DNA from: Hyphomicrobiales bacterium
GTDB lineage: Bacteria; Pseudomonadota; Alphaproteobacteria; Rhizobiales; Beijerinckiaceae
Length of the DNA stretch: 47,765 nucleotides
Assembly: GCA_003963405.1 (NCBI GenBank)
Contig: RXIY01000017.1
Location: forward strand, 1 to 47,765
Direction of reading: 5' to 3'
Shown: positions 8,663 through 17,731 of the stretch, in pieces
Layout: each line of letters begins with the position of its first letter
Numbering within the stretch: the stretch's first letter is position 1
The notes under the pieces: model-generated
The model's input: only the letters and a program-made list of their open reading frames with translations
Database searches by the model: none
Told to the model about the DNA's origin: nothing
Position numbers and translations under genes: made by a program

Positions 8663-9829
8663 ATGTCGCGCCTGCGCCCGTCACGCCGATCCGCCGTCGC
8701 CCCCTTCATGGCGATGGAGACCCTGCGCGAGGCGCGGAGCCTGGAGCGGGCGGGCCGGCGCATCATCCATATGGAGCTTGGCGAACCTGGCGCGCCGGTT
8801 CCCCGGCGCGTGCGCGCCGCCGCCGAATCGGCGCTCGCCTCCGGGGGCCTCGGCTACGGGGAAGCCATGGGTGACGCGGCGCTTCGGGACAAAATCGCGC
8901 GCCATTACCTGACGCGCTATGGCGTCGAGATCGCGCCCGATCGGGTGATCGTGACGACGGGCTCGTCGGGGGCCTTCATGCTGACGCTGATCGCCGCCTT
9001 CGATCCCGGCGCGCGCATCGCCGTCACGGCGCCGGGCTATCCGGCCTACGCCAATCTCCTGTCCTCTCTCGGCCTCGAAGCGGCGCCCCTGCCCGTCGGC
9101 GAGGCGACCCGCTTCGCGCCGACGGCCGCGATGCTCGAGGCCGCGCATCGCGAGAGGCCCCTCGGCGGCGCGCTGCTGATGAGCCCCGCCAATCCGACGG
9201 GCGCCATGATCGACGCCGGGGAGCTGTCCCGCATCTGCGCCTTTTGCGAGGAGGCGGGGATCGTCTTCATTTCGGATGAAATCTACCACGGGCTCGAATA
9301 TGCGGCGCCTGCCGAGACCGCCCTGCGCTTCTCGCCCCGCGCGATCGTCATCAACTCCTTCTCGAAATATTACGCCATGACCGGCTGGCGGCTCGGCTGG
9401 CTCGTCGCGCCCGAGGAACTGGTGCGGCCGCTGGAGCGTCTCCAGCAGTCGCTGGCGATCTGCGCGCCGACCATCTCGCAGCGCGCGGCGCTCGCCGCAT
9501 TCGACGCGACCGAGGAGCTCGAAGAAAACCGCGCGGCCTATGCGCGCAACCGCGCGCTCTTGATGGAGCGCCTGCCGTGGATGGGGCTCGACCGCTTCGC
9601 GCCGCCCGACGGGGCCTTCTACATTTATGCGGATGTGTCGGCCTTCACGCGAGATTCGATGGATTTTTGCGCGCGCTTGCTCACCGAGGCGGGCGTCGCG
9701 GCGACGCCCGGCGTCGATTTCGACCCGCGCGGCGGCGCGACCAGCGTGCGTTTCTCCTACGCCGGCGCGGAGCTCGATGTGGCGGAAGGCGTCGCGCGGC
9801 TCGGCGATTGGCTGTCGCGCGCGAAGTAA
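8663..9829 (+). CDS. Class I/II PLP-dependent aminotransferase
   Basis: A 388-residue fold-type I aminotransferase of normal length. The N-terminal substrate segment is MELGEPGAP. The PLP-phosphate region is TTGSSGAFM, the Asn motif is SPANPTGAMI, the cofactor Asp-Tyr pair lies in ISDEIYHGLEY, and the Schiff-base lysine is in NSFSKYYAMTGWR near residue 235. The C-terminal Arg that binds the substrate carboxylate is in SVRFSYA. It transfers an amino group between an amino acid and a 2-oxo acid in the cytoplasm. The substrate cannot be told from sequence; aspartate, alanine and aromatic acids are all possible. It stands alone, between divergent and convergent neighbours, and ends in a bidirectional terminator. 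Confidence 0.9.
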   Translation: MSRLRPSRRSAVAPFMAMETLREARSLERAGRRIIHMELGEPGAPVPRRVRAAAESALASGGLGYGEAMGDAALRDKIARHYLTRYGVEIAPDRVIVTTGSSGAFMLTLIAAFDPGARIAVTAPGYPAYANLLSSLGLEAAPLPVGEATRFAPTAAMLEAAHRERPLGGALLMSPANPTGAMIDAGELSRICAFCEEAGIVFISDEIYHGLEYAAPAETALRFSPRAIVINSFSKYYAMTGWRLGWLVAPEELVRPLERLQQSLAICAPTISQRAALAAFDATEELEENRAAYARNRALLMERLPWMGLDRFAPPDGAFYIYADVSAFTRDSMDFCARLLTEAGVAATPGVDFDPRGGATSVRFSYAGAELDVAEGVARLGDWLSRAK

Positions 9830-9834
9830 AAGAA

Positions 9835-9867
9835 AGCCCGGTCCGACGACGCCGGACCGGGCTGCTT
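9835..9867. terminator. Bidirectional terminator between the aminotransferase and rne
   Basis: The inverted repeat AGCCCGGTCCG / CGGACCGGGCT is 11 bp with a 7-base loop. On the minus strand it is followed by TTCTTTT, so it should be efficient for rne. On the plus strand the T content after it is moderate (GCTTTCT). Confidence 0.75.
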
Positions 9868-9886
9868 TCTCGACGTGAGGCGCGCC

Positions 9887-12800
9887 TTATTCCGGCGCGC
9901 GCACGCGGCTCCACCAACCGCCCTTCTTGGGCGCGCTGGGGTCGGCCTGGGTGATGACGACCTGAGTCGGCTCGCGCGGGGGGGCGGGCTCCTGCGCAGC
10001 GGCGGGCGCGGGCGCTTCGGGCGTCGTCTCGGGCGGCTGCGGCGCGGCTTCATAGACCGCGCCTGCTTCTTGCCCAGGCGTCGCTTGCTGGTCGACCGCT
10101 TGGATCGCAGCCTCCTGCACCGGCGGCGGAGCTGCTTCTGCTTCACGCGCCGCGGGCGGAGCCGCCTCGACTGCCGTAACGGCGTCCGCCGCTGCGGCCG
10201 GCGCCCCCTCGACATCTCCGGCGGGCGCCGCCGGAGCGGACGGCTCAATCGGAGTCTGGGCGAAGGCCTCCGGTGCCGGAGCGAAGTCCGGGATATGAGC
10301 CTCCTGCGGCGAAACGAAAGTCTGCGCCTCTTGCGCGCCTTCATCCAGCGGGAAAAGCGCGGAGGGATCGCGGAATTCCTCCGGCAGCGGCGCGGAGCGG
10401 CGCCAGCGGCCGGGCCCGCGTCCCCGGCTGACGCGCGGCTCACGAGGCTCGCGCGGCGCCGGCGCGCCTTCGATCTCCGCCATGATCGCGAGGCCTTCGT
10501 CCGAGGGCTGCTCGGCGCCCGGCGCGAACACCTCGCCATTCTGGGCGCCGCCACGGCCGCGGCGGCGACGGCGGCGGCGTCCGCGCCCAGCGCCCTCCTC
10601 GCCTTCCTCGCCCGCGAAGCGACGTTGGTCGCGGTCGCGGCGCCCCTCGGCGCGAGTCTCCTGGCTTCCGCCGGCGGCGGCTTCTTCCTCGGCCAGCGCC
10701 TCTTCCTCGAGAATGTCCTCCTCGAGCGGCTCGGCCCGGATCGAATCGACGCGCAGCGGCGCGGGCGCCGAGGGGACGCGCGGTCCGCTCGCAAGCTCCC
10801 CGCGCTCCAGCGCATGATAATTCGCGCCCGTCAGCGTGTCGTCGGCGGCGACGGTGATGTGGACGCCGAAGCGGCTTTCCAGCGCATGCAGATGCGCGCG
10901 CTTCTGATTGAGGATGTAGAGCGCCACGACGCCGCGCGTGCGCAGCGTCACGTCATGCGCGGCGCTCTTGATCAACGCCTCCTCCAGCACGCGCAGCACA
11001 TGCAACGCGATGGAGGCGGTGGAGCGCACATGGCCCGCCCCGGCGCAGTGCGGACAGGGCACGGTCGAGCCCTCGACGACGCCGGCGCGGATGCGCTGGC
11101 GCGACATTTCGAGGAGGCCGAAATGCGAGATGCGGCCGACCTGGATGCGCGCGCGGTCGTTCTTCAGCGCGTCCTTGAGCCGGCGCTCGACGGCGCGATT
11201 GTTGCGGCTCTCCTCCATGTCGATGAAATCGACGACGATCAGACCGGCGAGGTCGCGCAGGCGCAGCTGGCGGGCGACTTCGTCCGCCGCCTCCAGATTG
11301 GTGCGCAGCGCCGTGTCCTCGATATTGTGCTCGCGCGTCGAGCGGCCCGAGTTCACGTCGATCGCCACCAGCGCCTCGGTCTGGTTGATCACCAGATAGC
11401 CGCCCGATTTCAGCGTCACGTGATTGGAGAACATCGCGTCGAGCTGCGCCTCGACCCCCGCCTCGGCGAAGATCGGATAGGGCTCGCGATGCTGCTTCAC
11501 GTTTTTCGCATGGCTCGGCATGAGCATGCGCATGAAATCCTTGGCCTCGCGATAGGCGTCCTCGCCGGAGACCACGATCTCCTCGACGTCGCGGCCATAA
11601 AGGTCTCGGATGGCGCGCTTGATGAGCGAGCCTTCCTCATAGACGAGCGTCGGCGCGCTGGAGCGCAGCGTCAGTTCGCGCACGCTCTCCCACAGCCGCA
11701 GCAGATATTCGAAATCGCGCTTGACCTCCGCCTTGGTGCGCGTCGCGCCCGCCGTGCGCAGGATGACGCCCATCCCCTCCGGCACTTCGAGATCGTGCAC
11801 GATTTCCTTGAGGCGCTTGCGGTCGGCGCCGTCGGTGATCTTCCGGGAGATGCCGCCGCCGCGCGCGGTGTTGGGCATCAGCACCGAATAACGGCCCGCG
11901 AGGGACAGATAGGTGGTGAGCGCCGCGCCCTTGTTGCCGCGCTCCTCCTTCACGACCTGGACGAGCAGCACCTGGCGGCGCTTGATGACTTCCTGGATCT
12001 TGTACTGGCGGCGGGGGCGCGCGACCCGGAACGGCGCCTCGTCCATGGCGTCGCCGCCGATATGCTCGACGTGCTCTTCCTCGTCGTGCTCTTCGTCCTC
12101 GTGGTCCTCGTCGCCCGGCTCCCCGCGCGGCGCGCGAGCCTCGAGCGCCTCGCTCTCGCCCGCCGCTTCCGCCTCGCCGGAGTCCTCGGCCCCTTCTCCA
12201 GCTTCCTCGGCTTCCTCGCGGGCGCGCTCGCGCTCCTCGTCACGCTCGTCCTGCCGGCGCGCCTTCAGCTCGTGGTCCGGCTCGGCCGTCGCCTCGACGA
12301 ATTCCTCGGCCGCGCCTTCCTCGACGGAGCCGAAGCCTGACGGATCGACGGAAATCGTGTGATGGCCCTCGTCGGCTTCGACGATGCCGGCGGCCTCGAC
12401 CGCCTCGACCGCCTCGGCCTCGACCTCGATGTCGGTGGGCGCCTCGGTCTGCGCAGGGGCCGGCTCCGCAGCAAGGGCGGCGACGGCCTCGGACCCGACG
12501 ACGGCCTCTTCGCCAGCATCTTGGCCGGACCCGTCGGTCTCGTCGGCGGCGTCGATCAGCGCCTCGAGGTCGACGGGCTCGCTGACCAGCGTCTCGTCGG
12601 CGCCGGCGCGCTTTTCGGCGCCCTCCTGCTGACGACGGCGCGAGCGACGTCGCCCGTGCGGACGATGCTGCGGCTCCTCCTCCTCGTCCTGCCGATGGGC
12701 GCGGCTCTCCTCTTCGAGGAGCGCCTGACGGTCGGCCACGGGGATCTGATAGTAATCCGGATGGATTTCGGCGAAGGCCAGAAAGCCGTGGCGATTGCCG

Positions 12801-12985
12801 CCGTAATCAACGAAAGCGGCCTGAAGCGAGGGCTCCACCCTCGTTACCTTGGCCAGATAAATATTGCCGCGGAGCGGTTTCTTGTCGGCGGCCTCGAAAT
12901 CGAATTCCTGAACGCGGTTACCGCGCAGCACCACCACCCGGGTTTCCTCCGGGTGGGAGGCGTCGATCAGCATCTTGTTTGCCAT
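9887..12985 (-). CDS. rne: Ribonuclease E with large S1-domain insertion
   Basis: A 1032-residue RNase E/G-family endoribonuclease that processes rRNA and tRNA precursors and starts mRNA decay, and probably scaffolds a degradosome. The S1 domain begins near residue 36 (IYLAKVTRVEPSLQAAFVDYG) and is interrupted from about residue 93 to 325 by a very acidic, low-complexity insertion; it resumes at QYKIQEVIKRRQ. The catalytic Mg2+-binding aspartates are in AIDVNSGRST (near 541) and IVVDFIDME (near 585). The Zn-link cysteines are in CPHCAGAGH (near 643). The last ~250 residues are disordered, rich in Ala, Pro and Arg, and end in a short WWSRVRAPE element that may bind a partner. The ATG at 12985 follows the conserved MANKMLIDA start. 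The long leader and separate promoter are listed below. Confidence 0.97.
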   Translation of the reverse strand: MANKMLIDASHPEETRVVVLRGNRVQEFDFEAADKKPLRGNIYLAKVTRVEPSLQAAFVDYGGNRHGFLAFAEIHPDYYQIPVADRQALLEEESRAHRQDEEEEPQHRPHGRRRSRRRQQEGAEKRAGADETLVSEPVDLEALIDAADETDGSGQDAGEEAVVGSEAVAALAAEPAPAQTEAPTDIEVEAEAVEAVEAAGIVEADEGHHTISVDPSGFGSVEEGAAEEFVEATAEPDHELKARRQDERDEERERAREEAEEAGEGAEDSGEAEAAGESEALEARAPRGEPGDEDHEDEEHDEEEHVEHIGGDAMDEAPFRVARPRRQYKIQEVIKRRQVLLVQVVKEERGNKGAALTTYLSLAGRYSVLMPNTARGGGISRKITDGADRKRLKEIVHDLEVPEGMGVILRTAGATRTKAEVKRDFEYLLRLWESVRELTLRSSAPTLVYEEGSLIKRAIRDLYGRDVEEIVVSGEDAYREAKDFMRMLMPSHAKNVKQHREPYPIFAEAGVEAQLDAMFSNHVTLKSGGYLVINQTEALVAIDVNSGRSTREHNIEDTALRTNLEAADEVARQLRLRDLAGLIVVDFIDMEESRNNRAVERRLKDALKNDRARIQVGRISHFGLLEMSRQRIRAGVVEGSTVPCPHCAGAGHVRSTASIALHVLRVLEEALIKSAAHDVTLRTRGVVALYILNQKRAHLHALESRFGVHITVAADDTLTGANYHALERGELASGPRVPSAPAPLRVDSIRAEPLEEDILEEEALAEEEAAAGGSQETRAEGRRDRDQRRFAGEEGEEGAGRGRRRRRRRGRGGAQNGEVFAPGAEQPSDEGLAIMAEIEGAPAPREPREPRVSRGRGPGRWRRSAPLPEEFRDPSALFPLDEGAQEAQTFVSPQEAHIPDFAPAPEAFAQTPIEPSAPAAPAGDVEGAPAAAADAVTAVEAAPPAAREAEAAPPPVQEAAIQAVDQQATPGQEAGAVYEAAPQPPETTPEAPAPAAAQEPAPPREPTQVVITQADPSAPKKGGWWSRVRAPE

Positions 12986-13349
12986 GTGGGACTCTTTGGG
13001 GCGCTGCGCGCGCGGCGGCCGCCGGAGGGCGCCGCAGTCCGGTCGGGGACGCGGCGGCCGCTGCTCGGCGGGGCCAGCGGGCGCGAACGCATGTTGTGCG
13101 AGAAAAGGGGAAGGGCCGCAGGCCCGTAACGCTCTGGCCGGCGCTTTGACCGGCGCACAGATAGGCTGGGCTCGTCGCCGCGAGCGGGCGCAAACCCGCC
13201 CCTACGGCGCAGAGCCGGACAAGATGACGACCCCAAGCCCGAAGATCCTTCGCGGCGCGAGCGCCGGAAAACGGACCGGGAGGCGCGCGGCGTGAAGCGG
13301 GACGCGCCGCGCGGACGGACCCGGCGAGGCGAACTTCACTTGCTGCGCA
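12986..13349 (-). promoter_or_regulatory. Long 5' leader of rne
   Basis: The segment between the proposed rne promoter and its ATG is about 360 bases, very GC-rich and full of short inverted repeats, with no credible gene on either strand. Long rne leaders mediate feedback control by RNase E in gammaproteobacteria. The same role here is an inference. Confidence 0.5.
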
Positions 13350-13378
13350 TATCATGGTCCTGGCCATGAGATCGTCAA
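13350..13378 (-). promoter_or_regulatory. Likely sigma-70 promoter of rne
   Basis: On the minus strand TTGACG is followed by a 17-base spacer and ATGATA. It is preceded by a T-run. It is the best housekeeping-type promoter in the rne-amiC intergenic region. Confidence 0.45.
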
Positions 13379-13625
13379 AAAACCTTTCGCGACGCCTGAA
13401 GGCGGCGATTTTGCGTCGCATCCGGCCGGAAGCCGCTGGCGACACAAGAGACCTCAGCCCATCCTGGAAGGCGCCGGCCATAATGGCGAGACGCGCCGCT
13501 GACGGCGCGCGCCAGCCGACTCCCAGAGAGCGCCGCTCCTTCATAGCGGTCGCCCGCGAAACGCGCAAGCGCCGCCGCTGCATCCCGTCGGCGGCCCCCG
13601 GCAAGGGTGGCGCAAGCTGTGGAAG
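13379..13625. other. Rest of the rne-amiC intergenic region
   Basis: About 250 bases lie between the rne promoter and the amiC control region. Open frames exist on both strands but have shadow-like Arg/Ala-rich composition. I see nothing I can call. Confidence 0.4.
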
Positions 13626-13669
13626 TTAACGAAACCTCAACGGACAGGCTCGAAATATCTGCCTATATA
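13626..13669 (+). promoter_or_regulatory. amiC promoter with upstream CtrA-like box
   Basis: TTAA-CGAAACC-TCAA at 13626-13640 matches the CtrA consensus TTAA-N7-TTAA with one mismatch. It directly abuts CGGACA, a 17-base spacer and TATATA at 13664-13669. CtrA bound next to the -35 often activates. The match is short and inferred by eye. Confidence 0.4.
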
Positions 13670-13701
13670 TGAGCGAGCCTGAAACCTGCGGGACCCTGGC
13701 C

Positions 13702-14955
13702 ATGACGCATCCGCCCTTTTACCGGAAGAGGGCCGCCCGGCGCCTTCGCGACGCGGCGGGAACGATTTTTATTGGTCTCGGCCTCGGAGTCGACGTCGCC
13801 GCAGCAGCCGAGGCCGAGAAGCCTGTCTCCGCGATTTCCAGCCATGTCGAGGCCGCCCCCGACCATTCCCGCCTCGTCTTCGACCTGACGGGCGCGGTCG
13901 AGGCGCGGGCCCATCCGGCGGCCAATCCGCCCCGGATCATCGTCGATCTGCCCGAAGTGGCCTTTCGCATCGACCCCGGCCAGGGTCGGTCGGCCGCGGG
14001 CTCCAAGCTGATCAAATCCTACCGTTACGGCCAGTTCGCGGCCGGACGGTCGCGCGTCGTCGTCGATCTTCTCTCTCCCGCGCGGATCATGAAGGCCGGG
14101 GTCGAAGGGAATTGTCTCATCATCGATCTCGCCCCAACGACGGAAGCGAACTTCAATGCGGCCGTCGCGCAGAGCGCCGCCGCCGCCCCTGCCGAGCAGC
14201 CGGCCACGCGCGCCGAGACCGCTGCGCCGCCGCCCTCCGACAAGCCCGTCGTGATGATCGACCCCGGCCATGGCGGGGTCGACATGGGCGCGACGGGCAA
14301 GCATGGCGAGCAGGAAAAGACGATCGTCCTCGAATTCGCCCGCGCTCTCGCGGCCAAGATCGAGCAGGGCGGTCGAATCAAAGCCGTGATGACGCGCAAC
14401 GAGGATATTTTCCTGCCGCTCGCCGAGCGGGTGCGCATCGCCCATCACAACAACGCCGCACTGTTTCTCTCGATTCACGCCGACACGCTCGCCGAGGGCC
14501 ATGTCGAGGGGGCGACGGTCTACACCGTTTCCGCCAGGGCCTCCGACGCGGAAGCCGCGCGCATCGCCGAGAAGGAAAATCTCGCCGATCAGGCGGCGGG
14601 TCTCGAGAGCAAGGAAGAGAGCGGGCAGGTCGGCGACATTCTCTTCGACCTCACCCAGCGCGAGACGCGGGCTTTCAGCGCGCAATTCTCGCAATCGCTG
14701 ATCGCCCGCTGGAAGGAGGCCGGCAGCCTCAACAAGAACCCCGCCCGCTCGGCGGGCTTCGTCGTGCTGAAATCCTACGACATTCCCTCGGCGCTGCTGG
14801 AGCTCGGCTATCTGTCGAGCGAAAAGGATCTCGCGCGGCTCACCTCGCCGGAATGGCGCGAGCAGGCGGCCGGCAAGACCGCCGAGGCGATCGAGGCCTT
14901 TTTCGCGGCGCGTTCGCGCGAGGCGCGCGCGCCCGAAAAGCCGCGCCCACAATAA
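13702..14955 (+). CDS. amiC: N-acetylmuramoyl-L-alanine amidase with AMIN domain
   Basis: A 417-residue exported amidase that cleaves the bond between MurNAc and the L-Ala of the stem peptide, mainly during daughter-cell separation. A basic N-terminus followed by TIFIGLGLGVDVAAAA is a signal peptide. The AMIN domain (roughly residues 45-155) targets septal peptidoglycan. After an Ala/Pro linker comes an Amidase_3 domain with Zn ligands in DPGHGG, the Glu about 15 residues on, and the His of SIHAD; the catalytic Glu is in LLELGYLS. An in-frame ATG at 13669 would add 11 residues but overlaps the TATATA promoter element and lacks a ribosome site, so 13702 is preferred. It lies upstream of the PBP1A gene on the same strand. 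The domain order fits AmiC-type enzymes. Confidence 0.9.
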   Translation: MTHPPFYRKRAARRLRDAAGTIFIGLGLGVDVAAAAEAEKPVSAISSHVEAAPDHSRLVFDLTGAVEARAHPAANPPRIIVDLPEVAFRIDPGQGRSAAGSKLIKSYRYGQFAAGRSRVVVDLLSPARIMKAGVEGNCLIIDLAPTTEANFNAAVAQSAAAAPAEQPATRAETAAPPPSDKPVVMIDPGHGGVDMGATGKHGEQEKTIVLEFARALAAKIEQGGRIKAVMTRNEDIFLPLAERVRIAHHNNAALFLSIHADTLAEGHVEGATVYTVSARASDAEAARIAEKENLADQAAGLESKEESGQVGDILFDLTQRETRAFSAQFSQSLIARWKEAGSLNKNPARSAGFVVLKSYDIPSALLELGYLSSEKDLARLTSPEWREQAAGKTAEAIEAFFAARSREARAPEKPRPQ

Positions 14956-15268
14956 AACACAAAATCGCGTCACTTGGGCGATCGACCGGATTCGGAGCGG
15001 GGGCTCCGCCGGCCGCGTGAGCGGGCTTGCGGCGAGGGGCCGCAGCCACTGGATCGACGGACGCGGGCAATGCTAAGGCAGTGCCGCGCGCAACGGAAAT
15101 GGACGGCGTTCGCCGTGTCTGAGCGAGCCCGCGACGACGCAAGCAAGCAGCCCGAAACGGCGCAGGCGCGCCCCGCTGGAGTTCCCTGAAAAAGGGGCAG
15201 GCAGGCGCCATATAGAGGCAGGCGCCGGAAGAGGAGCGGTTCGCCAACCGCTTGAGAGGAAGATTTTC
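14956..15268 (+). other. Intergenic region upstream of the PBP1A gene
   Basis: This 313-base gap has no gene that I can support. The only regular feature is a direct repeat GGCAGGCGCC at 15200-15209 and 15217-15226, 17 bases apart and about 45 bases before the next start. It may be a protein-binding site or chance. Confidence 0.4.
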
Positions 15269-17671
15269 ATGCGACTTCTCGCAAGATTTCTAGGTTTTGT
15301 CTTTGCGACGGGCACGATCGTCTTCCTGATCGCCGCCGTCGCCGGCGCCGGGCTGATCTATTATTATTCGAAGGATCTGCCCGACACGGCGCAGCTCCAG
15401 AATTACGAGCCCCCGGTGACGACGCGGCTCCATGCGAGCGACGGCTCGATTCTCGCCGAATACTCGCGCGAGCGGCGCCTGTTCCTGCCGAGCTCGGCGA
15501 TTCCCCCGCTCGTGAAGCAGGCCTTCATCTCCGCTGAAGACAAGAATTTCTATACGCACAACGGCGTCGATCCCGAGGGCGTGTTGCGCGCCGTCGGCGT
15601 GCTGCTCGAAGGCGGCCGCCACGTGCAGGGCGCCTCGACGATCACCCAGCAGGTCGCCAAGAACTTCCTCGTCGGCAACGAGCGCTCGATCGACCGCAAG
15701 ATTCGCGAGGCGCTCATCTCCTTCCGCATCGAGGCGGCCTATTCCAAGGAGCGCATCCTCGAGCTCTATCTCAACGAAATCTATCTCGGTCTCGGCAATT
15801 ATGGCGTCGCGGCCGCCGCGCTCAATTATTTCAACAAATCGGTCAACGAGCTGACGCTGGCCGAGGCCGCCTATCTCGCGGCTTTGCCCAAGGGGCCGAA
15901 CAACTATCATCCCTTCCAGCATCGCGACCGCGCGATCGAGCGCCGCAACTATGTCATCGACCGCATGGAGGCCGACGGCTTCGTGACCCATGAGGAGGCG
16001 ACGAAGGCCAAGGCCGAGCCGCTCGGGGTCAATCCGCGCGCGCTCTCGCCCAATACCTATGTCGCCGGCTATTTCGCCGAGGAAGTGCGCCGCGATCTGC
16101 TGGAGCGTTACAAGGAGAAGGGCCTCTACGAGGGCGGCCTGTCGGTGCGCACGACGCTCGACCCCAAGATGCAGGCCTGGACCCGCAAGGCGCTCGCCGA
16201 CGGCCTCGTGCGCTTCGACGAGGCGCATGGCTTCCGCGGCCCGATCAACCACATCGACGTCTCGTCCGACTGGGGCGCGCCGCTCGCCAACATCCCATCG
16301 CTCGGCGACATCAAGCCCTGGCGGCTCGCCGTCGTGCTCGATCTCACCGACGCCGGCGCGCGCATCGGCCTCCAGCCGGGCCGCGAGGCCTCGGGCGAGG
16401 TCGCCCGCGAGCGCGAGACGGGGACGCTCACCGCCGAAGGGATGCGCTGGACGGGCCGCAGCCCCAAGAGCGCGCTCACCGTCGGCGACGTCATCTATGT
16501 CGAGCCGATGGTCGGCGCGCCGGGCCGCTACCGGCTGCGCCAGATCCCCGAAATCTCCGGCGCCATGGTGGCGATGGACCCCTATACGGGCCGCGTCTTC
16601 TCCATGGTGGGCGGCTTCTCCTTCGACCAGTCGGAGTTCAACCGCGCCACCCAGGCGCTGCGCCAGCCGGGCTCGTCCTTCAAGCCCTTCGTCTACGCCA
16701 CGGCGCTCGACAATGGCTATACGCCCTCCTCCTCGATCCTGGACGAGCCGATCTCGATCCAGCAGGCCGACGGCAGCTACTGGACGCCCGAGAACTTCGA
16801 GGGCGGCCACGGCACGGGCGCGCATCCGCTGGACTATGGCGTCGCGCATTCCAAGAACATGATGACGGTGCGTCTCGCCAAGGACGTGGGCATGCCGCTC
16901 ATCGCCGAATACGCCAAGCGGTTCGGCATCTACGACGACATGGGGCCCTATCTCTCCCTTTCGCTCGGCGCGGGCGAGACCACGCTGCTCAAGATGGTCA
17001 CGGGCTATTCGATGTTCGCCAATGGCGGCAAGCGCATCAAGCCGACGCTGATCGACCGCGTGCAGGACCGCTGGGGCAAGACCATCTACCGCCACGACGA
17101 GCGCCAGTGCCTCGGCTGCGACGCCGAGAAATGGGACAATCAGAACGAACCCAAGCTGATCGACAAGCGCGAGCAGGTGCTCGACCCGCTCACCGCCTAT
17201 CAGATCACCACCATCATGGAGCATGTCGTCCAGCGCGGCACGGGCGTGTCGATCAAGTCGGTGGGCAAGCACCTCGCCGGCAAGACCGGCACGACCAATG
17301 AGGCGAAGGATCTCTGGTTCGTCGGCTATTCGCCCGATCTCTGCGTCGGCGTCTATATCGGCTACGACCGGCCGCGCTCGCTCGGCAGCCACGCCCAGGC
17401 CGCCCTCTTCGCCGCGCCGATCTTCCGCGACTTCATGACGGTCGCGCTGAAGGACAAGCCCGACACGCCCTTCCGCGTGCCGCCGGGCATCAAGCTCATC
17501 TCGGTCAATCCGAGCTCGGGCCTGCGCACGGCGAGCGGCGGCGAGCTCTGGCCCTTCAAGCCCGGAACGGCCCCGCCCGACTCCTATTCGGGCGGCGGCG
17601 ACGGCCCGCGCCAAGTCAATACGCAGGACGTCGACCAGCGCGTCGGCACCGGAACCGGCGGGCTCTATTGA
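15269..17671 (+). CDS. mrcA: Penicillin-binding protein 1A (bifunctional class A PBP)
   Basis: An 800-residue class A PBP that polymerises glycan strands and cross-links peptides at the outer face of the inner membrane. One N-terminal transmembrane anchor (about 8-32) is followed by the GT51 glycosyltransferase domain, with the catalytic Glu in SAEDKNFYTHNGVD and a second conserved motif QGASTITQQVAKN. The middle region (about 330-420) corresponds to the OB-type insertion seen in PBP1A. The transpeptidase domain has SSFK near residue 468, SKN near 527 and KTGT near 671. The start is supported by GAGAGGAAG about 8 bases upstream. The C-terminal tail is Gly/Pro/Asp-rich. A strong terminator follows. 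Confidence 0.96.
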   Translation: MRLLARFLGFVFATGTIVFLIAAVAGAGLIYYYSKDLPDTAQLQNYEPPVTTRLHASDGSILAEYSRERRLFLPSSAIPPLVKQAFISAEDKNFYTHNGVDPEGVLRAVGVLLEGGRHVQGASTITQQVAKNFLVGNERSIDRKIREALISFRIEAAYSKERILELYLNEIYLGLGNYGVAAAALNYFNKSVNELTLAEAAYLAALPKGPNNYHPFQHRDRAIERRNYVIDRMEADGFVTHEEATKAKAEPLGVNPRALSPNTYVAGYFAEEVRRDLLERYKEKGLYEGGLSVRTTLDPKMQAWTRKALADGLVRFDEAHGFRGPINHIDVSSDWGAPLANIPSLGDIKPWRLAVVLDLTDAGARIGLQPGREASGEVARERETGTLTAEGMRWTGRSPKSALTVGDVIYVEPMVGAPGRYRLRQIPEISGAMVAMDPYTGRVFSMVGGFSFDQSEFNRATQALRQPGSSFKPFVYATALDNGYTPSSSILDEPISIQQADGSYWTPENFEGGHGTGAHPLDYGVAHSKNMMTVRLAKDVGMPLIAEYAKRFGIYDDMGPYLSLSLGAGETTLLKMVTGYSMFANGGKRIKPTLIDRVQDRWGKTIYRHDERQCLGCDAEKWDNQNEPKLIDKREQVLDPLTAYQITTIMEHVVQRGTGVSIKSVGKHLAGKTGTTNEAKDLWFVGYSPDLCVGVYIGYDRPRSLGSHAQAALFAAPIFRDFMTVALKDKPDTPFRVPPGIKLISVNPSSGLRTASGGELWPFKPGTAPPDSYSGGGDGPRQVNTQDVDQRVGTGTGGLY

Positions 17672-17676
17672 TCCCG

Positions 17677-17718
17677 AACGGCGGATGAGGCCAAAGGCGT
17701 CATCCGCCGTTTTCTTTT
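17677..17718 (+). terminator. Rho-independent terminator after the PBP1A gene
   Basis: AACGGCGGATGA pairs perfectly with TCATCCGCCGTT (12 bp, 11-base loop) and runs into TTTCTTTT. It ends only 13 bases before the next start codon, so the next gene either depends on read-through or has a promoter hidden in mrcA. Confidence 0.85.
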
Positions 17719-17731
17719 CCGGAGCGCCCCG

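Noticed and set aside
9875-12340. 821-codon open frame on the plus strand opposite rne
   Set aside because: It is antisense to a certain RNase E gene; the composition (Arg, Asp, Ala, His) is that of a GC-rich shadow frame, with no family motif.
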